Below, one piece after another: positions 61,140 through 64,000 of a DNA stretch of 64,000 nucleotides. The DNA is taken from the NCBI RefSeq assembly GCF_003289965.1, contig NZ_QMBQ01000001.1:496001-560000 (forward strand). Reading direction: 5' to 3'. Both the position numbers and the translations under genes were made by a program. Every line of letters begins with the position of its first letter. The stretch's first letter is position 1. This DNA comes from Mesorhizobium atlanticum. GTDB taxonomy: Bacteria > Pseudomonadota > Alphaproteobacteria > Rhizobiales > Rhizobiaceae. A model generated the notes under the pieces. That model had not been told where the DNA came from. It saw only the letters and a program-made list of their open reading frames with translations, and made no database searches.

Positions 61140-61294
61140 CAAGCGGTCGCCCTCCCCGGGCATCTTGTTCTGGCGCATGCCTTGGTCCGGCATGCGCTGT
61201 TCTTTGTCTTGGTGCGTGTCGTAGCCCCAAAACCGCTACGCACTTTTGGGCGACATGCACCTGGGCCACATTCTTCGTGGCTCATGCAATCATA

Positions 61295-63757
61295 TCAGAC
61301 GGGCACGTTCCAGATATCTTTCGCATATTGGCGGATTGTGCGATCGGACGAGAACCAGCCGACGCGGGCGACGTTGCGGATGGCGCGCGTGTACCAGTCG
61401 GGGCTGTTGCGCCAGACGGCGTCGACCTCGCGCTGGCAGGCGGCATAGGAATCGAAGTCGGCCGCCACCATGAACCAGTCGCTCTGGTAGAGGCCGTTCA
61501 TCAAGTCGCGGTAGCGGCCCGGATCGTCGGGCGAGAAGACGCCGGAGGAAATGGCGGACACCGCCTGTGACAGTTCCGGCGAAGCCTCGATCACGCCGCG
61601 CGGATTGTAGCCGTTGCTGCGCCGCTCGGCGACTTCGGCGGTGGTGAGGCCGAAGATGAAGATGTTGTCGTCGCCGACATGTTCCTTGATCTCGACATTG
61701 GCGCCGTCGAGCGTGCCGATGGTCAGCGCGCCATTCAGCGCGAATTTCATGTTGCCGGTGCCGGACGCTTCCATGCCGGCGGTCGAGATCTGTTCCGAAA
61801 GGTCGGCGGCCGGCATCATCACCTCGGCCAGGCTGACATTGTAGTTCGGCACGAACACGACTTTCAGCAGGCCGCGCACCGACGGATCGCCGTTGATGAC
61901 CTTTGCGACGTCGTTGGCCAGTTTGATGATCAGCTTGGCGTTGTGGTAGCTGGGCGCCGCCTTGCCGCCGAAGAATTTCACGCGCGGCATCCACTCCCGC
62001 TCGGGATGTGAGCGGATCTGGTCGTAAAGCGCGATGGCCTCCAGGATGTTGAGCAATTGGCGCTTGTATTCGTGGATGCGCTTGACCTGGATGTCGAACA
62101 GCGCCGACGGGTCGAGCCGGATGCCCAGCCGGTCGGCGACGAGGTTGGCGAGCCGCGCCTTGTTCTGCCGCTTCACGGCGGCGAACTTTTCGCGGAAGGC
62201 CGCGTCGTCGGCGAGCGGATCGAGATCCTTGATCCTCTCGATGTCGTCCATGAAGCGGTCGCCGATCACCTCACGGGCAAGCGCGGTGAGGCCGGGATTG
62301 CACTGGATCAGCCATCGGCGGGGCGTGATGCCGTTGGTCTTGTTGTTGATGCGGTCGGGATAGAGCTTGTGGAGATCGGCGAACACCGTCTCCTTCATCA
62401 GTTCGGTGTGCAGCGCCGAGACGCCGTTGATCGAATGCGAGCCGACAAAGGCAAGGTTGCCCATGCGCACCCGGCGGTCGCCATTTTCCTGGATCAGCGA
62501 AATCCGGGCGATCTGCTCGCCCGAGAATTTTCCGGTGGCCCGCGCCTCCAGCAGAACCTGCGCATTGATGGCGTAGACGATCTGCATGTGGCGCGGCAAA
62601 AGCCGCTCGAACAGCGGCACCGGCCAGCTTTCCAGCGCCTCGGGCAGCAGCGTGTGGTTGGTGTAGCCGAAGGTGCGCTTGGTAATGCCCCAGGCAAGGT
62701 CGAAATCCATGCCATGGACGTCCATCAGCAGCCGCATCAGCTCCGGCACCGCGACCGCGGGATGCGTGTCATTGAGGTGGATCGCCGCCTTGTCGGGCAA
62801 GGACTTCAGGTCGCCATACTGGCTGAGATGGCGCTGGACGATGTCCTGCAGCGAAGCGGTCGAGAAGAAATACTCCTGCCGCAGCCGCAGTTCCTGGCCG
62901 GCCATGTGGGAATCGGCCGGATAAAGCACGCGCGACAGCGCGTCGGCCTTGTTGCTTTCGGCCAGCGCGCCGATGTGATCGCCGGCGTTGAACTTGTCGA
63001 GCAGGATCGGGTCGATCGGCATGCCGGACCAGAGCCTCAGCGTGTTGACGCGGTTGGCGCGCCAGCCGGCCACCGGCGTGTCATAGGCGACGGCAAGCAC
63101 GTGCTCGGTCGGCTTCCAGACATGGCGCTCGAGCCGGCCGTCCTTGGAAGTGATCGATTCCACCGAGCCGCCGAAGCCGACCTCGAAGGAGCGCTCGCGC
63201 CGCTCGAACTCCCATGGATTGCCGTGATCGAGCCAGGTCTCCGGCAACTCGACCTGCCAGCCACCCTGGATTTCCTGGCGGAACATGCCATTGGCGTAGC
63301 GGATGCCGTAGCCATGAGCGGGGATGTCGACGGTCGCCATGCTTTCCATGAAGCAGGCGGCGAGACGGCCGAGGCCGCCATTGCCGAGCGCTGCGTCCGG
63401 CTCGAGGCCGGCGATCAGGTCGAGGTCGACGCCGAGCGAGGACAGCGCCTCGCGCATGTTCTCCATCAGGCCGAGATTGGAGAAGGCGTCGCGCATCAGG
63501 CGGCCGATCAGGAATTCGAGCGAGAGGTAATAAACCCGCTTTTCCTGCTGGTCGTAGGCTTCCTTGGTCGCCTGGATCCAGTGGTCGACGATGCGGTCGC
63601 GCACCACCTTGATCGAGGCGGTCAGCCAGTCATAGGGCGTGGCGACGGTGGTGTCCTTGCCGACCCGGTATTTGAGCGACATCAAGACTTCTTCGGCAAG
63701 CGTCTTGGGATCGGGATTGTCAAGGACAGGGACTTCGATCGTCATGGCGGATGTCAT
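61295..63757 (-). CDS. glgP: Glycogen phosphorylase GlgP
   Basis: An 820-residue GT35 enzyme that releases glucose-1-phosphate from the non-reducing ends of glycogen. PLP binds the lysine of the C-terminal motif (EASGTGNMKFALNGALTIGTLDGANVEI is the family signature, with the lysine in GNMKFA). The N-terminal region shows YYLSLEFLIGRLMRDAFSNLG and NGGLGRLAACFMESMATVDIPAHGYGIRYANG. The ATG at 63757 follows GAGAGGCGAA; a second ATG is four codons downstream. It is the first gene of the glycogen cluster and is 155 bases from glgB. Confidence 0.97.
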   Translation of the reverse strand: MTSAMTIEVPVLDNPDPKTLAEEVLMSLKYRVGKDTTVATPYDWLTASIKVVRDRIVDHWIQATKEAYDQQEKRVYYLSLEFLIGRLMRDAFSNLGLMENMREALSSLGVDLDLIAGLEPDAALGNGGLGRLAACFMESMATVDIPAHGYGIRYANGMFRQEIQGGWQVELPETWLDHGNPWEFERRERSFEVGFGGSVESITSKDGRLERHVWKPTEHVLAVAYDTPVAGWRANRVNTLRLWSGMPIDPILLDKFNAGDHIGALAESNKADALSRVLYPADSHMAGQELRLRQEYFFSTASLQDIVQRHLSQYGDLKSLPDKAAIHLNDTHPAVAVPELMRLLMDVHGMDFDLAWGITKRTFGYTNHTLLPEALESWPVPLFERLLPRHMQIVYAINAQVLLEARATGKFSGEQIARISLIQENGDRRVRMGNLAFVGSHSINGVSALHTELMKETVFADLHKLYPDRINNKTNGITPRRWLIQCNPGLTALAREVIGDRFMDDIERIKDLDPLADDAAFREKFAAVKRQNKARLANLVADRLGIRLDPSALFDIQVKRIHEYKRQLLNILEAIALYDQIRSHPEREWMPRVKFFGGKAAPSYHNAKLIIKLANDVAKVINGDPSVRGLLKVVFVPNYNVSLAEVMMPAADLSEQISTAGMEASGTGNMKFALNGALTIGTLDGANVEIKEHVGDDNIFIFGLTTAEVAERRSNGYNPRGVIEASPELSQAVSAISSGVFSPDDPGRYRDLMNGLYQSDWFMVAADFDSYAACQREVDAVWRNSPDWYTRAIRNVARVGWFSSDRTIRQYAKDIWNVPV

Positions 63758-63896
63758 TTCGCCTCTCGTTCATTTGGCCTGATCATAGCGGCTTTCGCCG
63801 TTCCTCCCAGCCCATCCTATCGCATTGCAGCATGCGTTCAATCGATTTAGTGATCGAGCCGTCGCCCGCCTGCTGCAATTGACCCATTCCTGGAGA

Positions 63897-64000
63897 TCAA
63901 GCCGCCAGCGCATCCTCCGGCGGTTTCTTGGCGCCGGTCATGAGCGCGACGGCATCCGACATCGAGACCTGCTTGGGATCGACGACGCAGAGCCGGCGCC
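63897..64000 (-). CDS. C-terminal end of a sugar-type ABC transporter ATPase (cut by window edge)
   Basis: Only the last 34 codons are inside the window. The minus-strand reading ends LCVVDPKQVSMSDAVALMTG followed by AKKPPEDALAA and a stop. The DPK-x-x-S-M-x-D-A-V-A-L-M-T-G pattern is the usual C-terminus of ribose/xylose/fructose-type ABC ATPases. The start, Walker motifs and neighbours lie outside. The 139 bases between it and glgP show no other gene. Confidence 0.7.
   Translation of the reverse strand, partial: RRLCVVDPKQVSMSDAVALMTGAKKPPEDALAA

Overview
The window looks like chromosomal DNA of an alphaproteobacterium in the order Hyphomicrobiales, most likely a Mesorhizobium-type rhizobium. 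The reasons are high GC with strong third-position bias, a Ros/MucR regulator, a betICAB-type choline operon with the rhizobial gene set, a DUF5330 protein, a TIGR03808 Tat-exported repeat protein, a compact glgP-glgB-glgC-glgA-pgm-glgX cluster, and short palindromic repeats of a rhizobial kind. This is inferred from gene content, not from a database match. No phage, insertion sequence, CRISPR array or rRNA operon was seen.

Layout. 1-9.4 kb: a sensor kinase cut by the left edge, DUF5330 protein, SufE, MucR, an exported SH3-like protein, oligopeptidase B, a SET-domain protein, a cytochrome c' / diheme cytochrome c pair, and Fe/Mn superoxide dismutase. 9.6-15 kb: a branched-chain aminotransferase, a haloacid dehalogenase, an L,D-transpeptidase, a PaiB-type FMN protein and a HerA-like ATPase; three copies of a ~95 bp palindromic repeat lie between 8.6 and 11.4 kb. 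15-24 kb: two-subunit methylmalonyl-CoA mutase, an orphan AbrB-type antitoxin, GreA, a beta-helix Tat protein, a methyltransferase, an asparaginase and a thiolase. 24.2-30.5 kb: betI-betC-(PLP dehydratase)-betA-betB, reading choline-O-sulfate to choline to betaine aldehyde to glycine betaine under BetI. 30.6-33.9 kb: a DUF1275 membrane protein, a fused mannose-1-phosphate guanylyltransferase/AGE-fold isomerase, and tRNA-Pro(CGG).

33.9-42 kb is the most unusual block. A hybrid histidine kinase with two receiver domains, two stand-alone receivers and an Hpt protein surround a tightly packed operon of receiver, TPR/outer-membrane barrel, HEAT-repeat membrane protein and family 2 glycosyltransferase. 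This reads as a polysaccharide synthesis and export machine with its own phosphorelay.

42.2-48 kb holds a small lipoprotein and an oligopeptide ABC transporter (SBP, two permeases, one double ATPase). 48.3-50.5 kb holds a TadE/TadG pair. 50.5-63.8 kb is a one-direction glycogen and alpha-glucan cluster: phosphorylase, branching enzyme, ADP-glucose pyrophosphorylase, glycogen synthase, phosphoglucomutase, debranching enzyme and a GH13 glucosidase. The glgC-glgA gap contains tandem copies of the glgC 3' end. The last 104 bases are the end of a sugar-type ABC ATPase gene.
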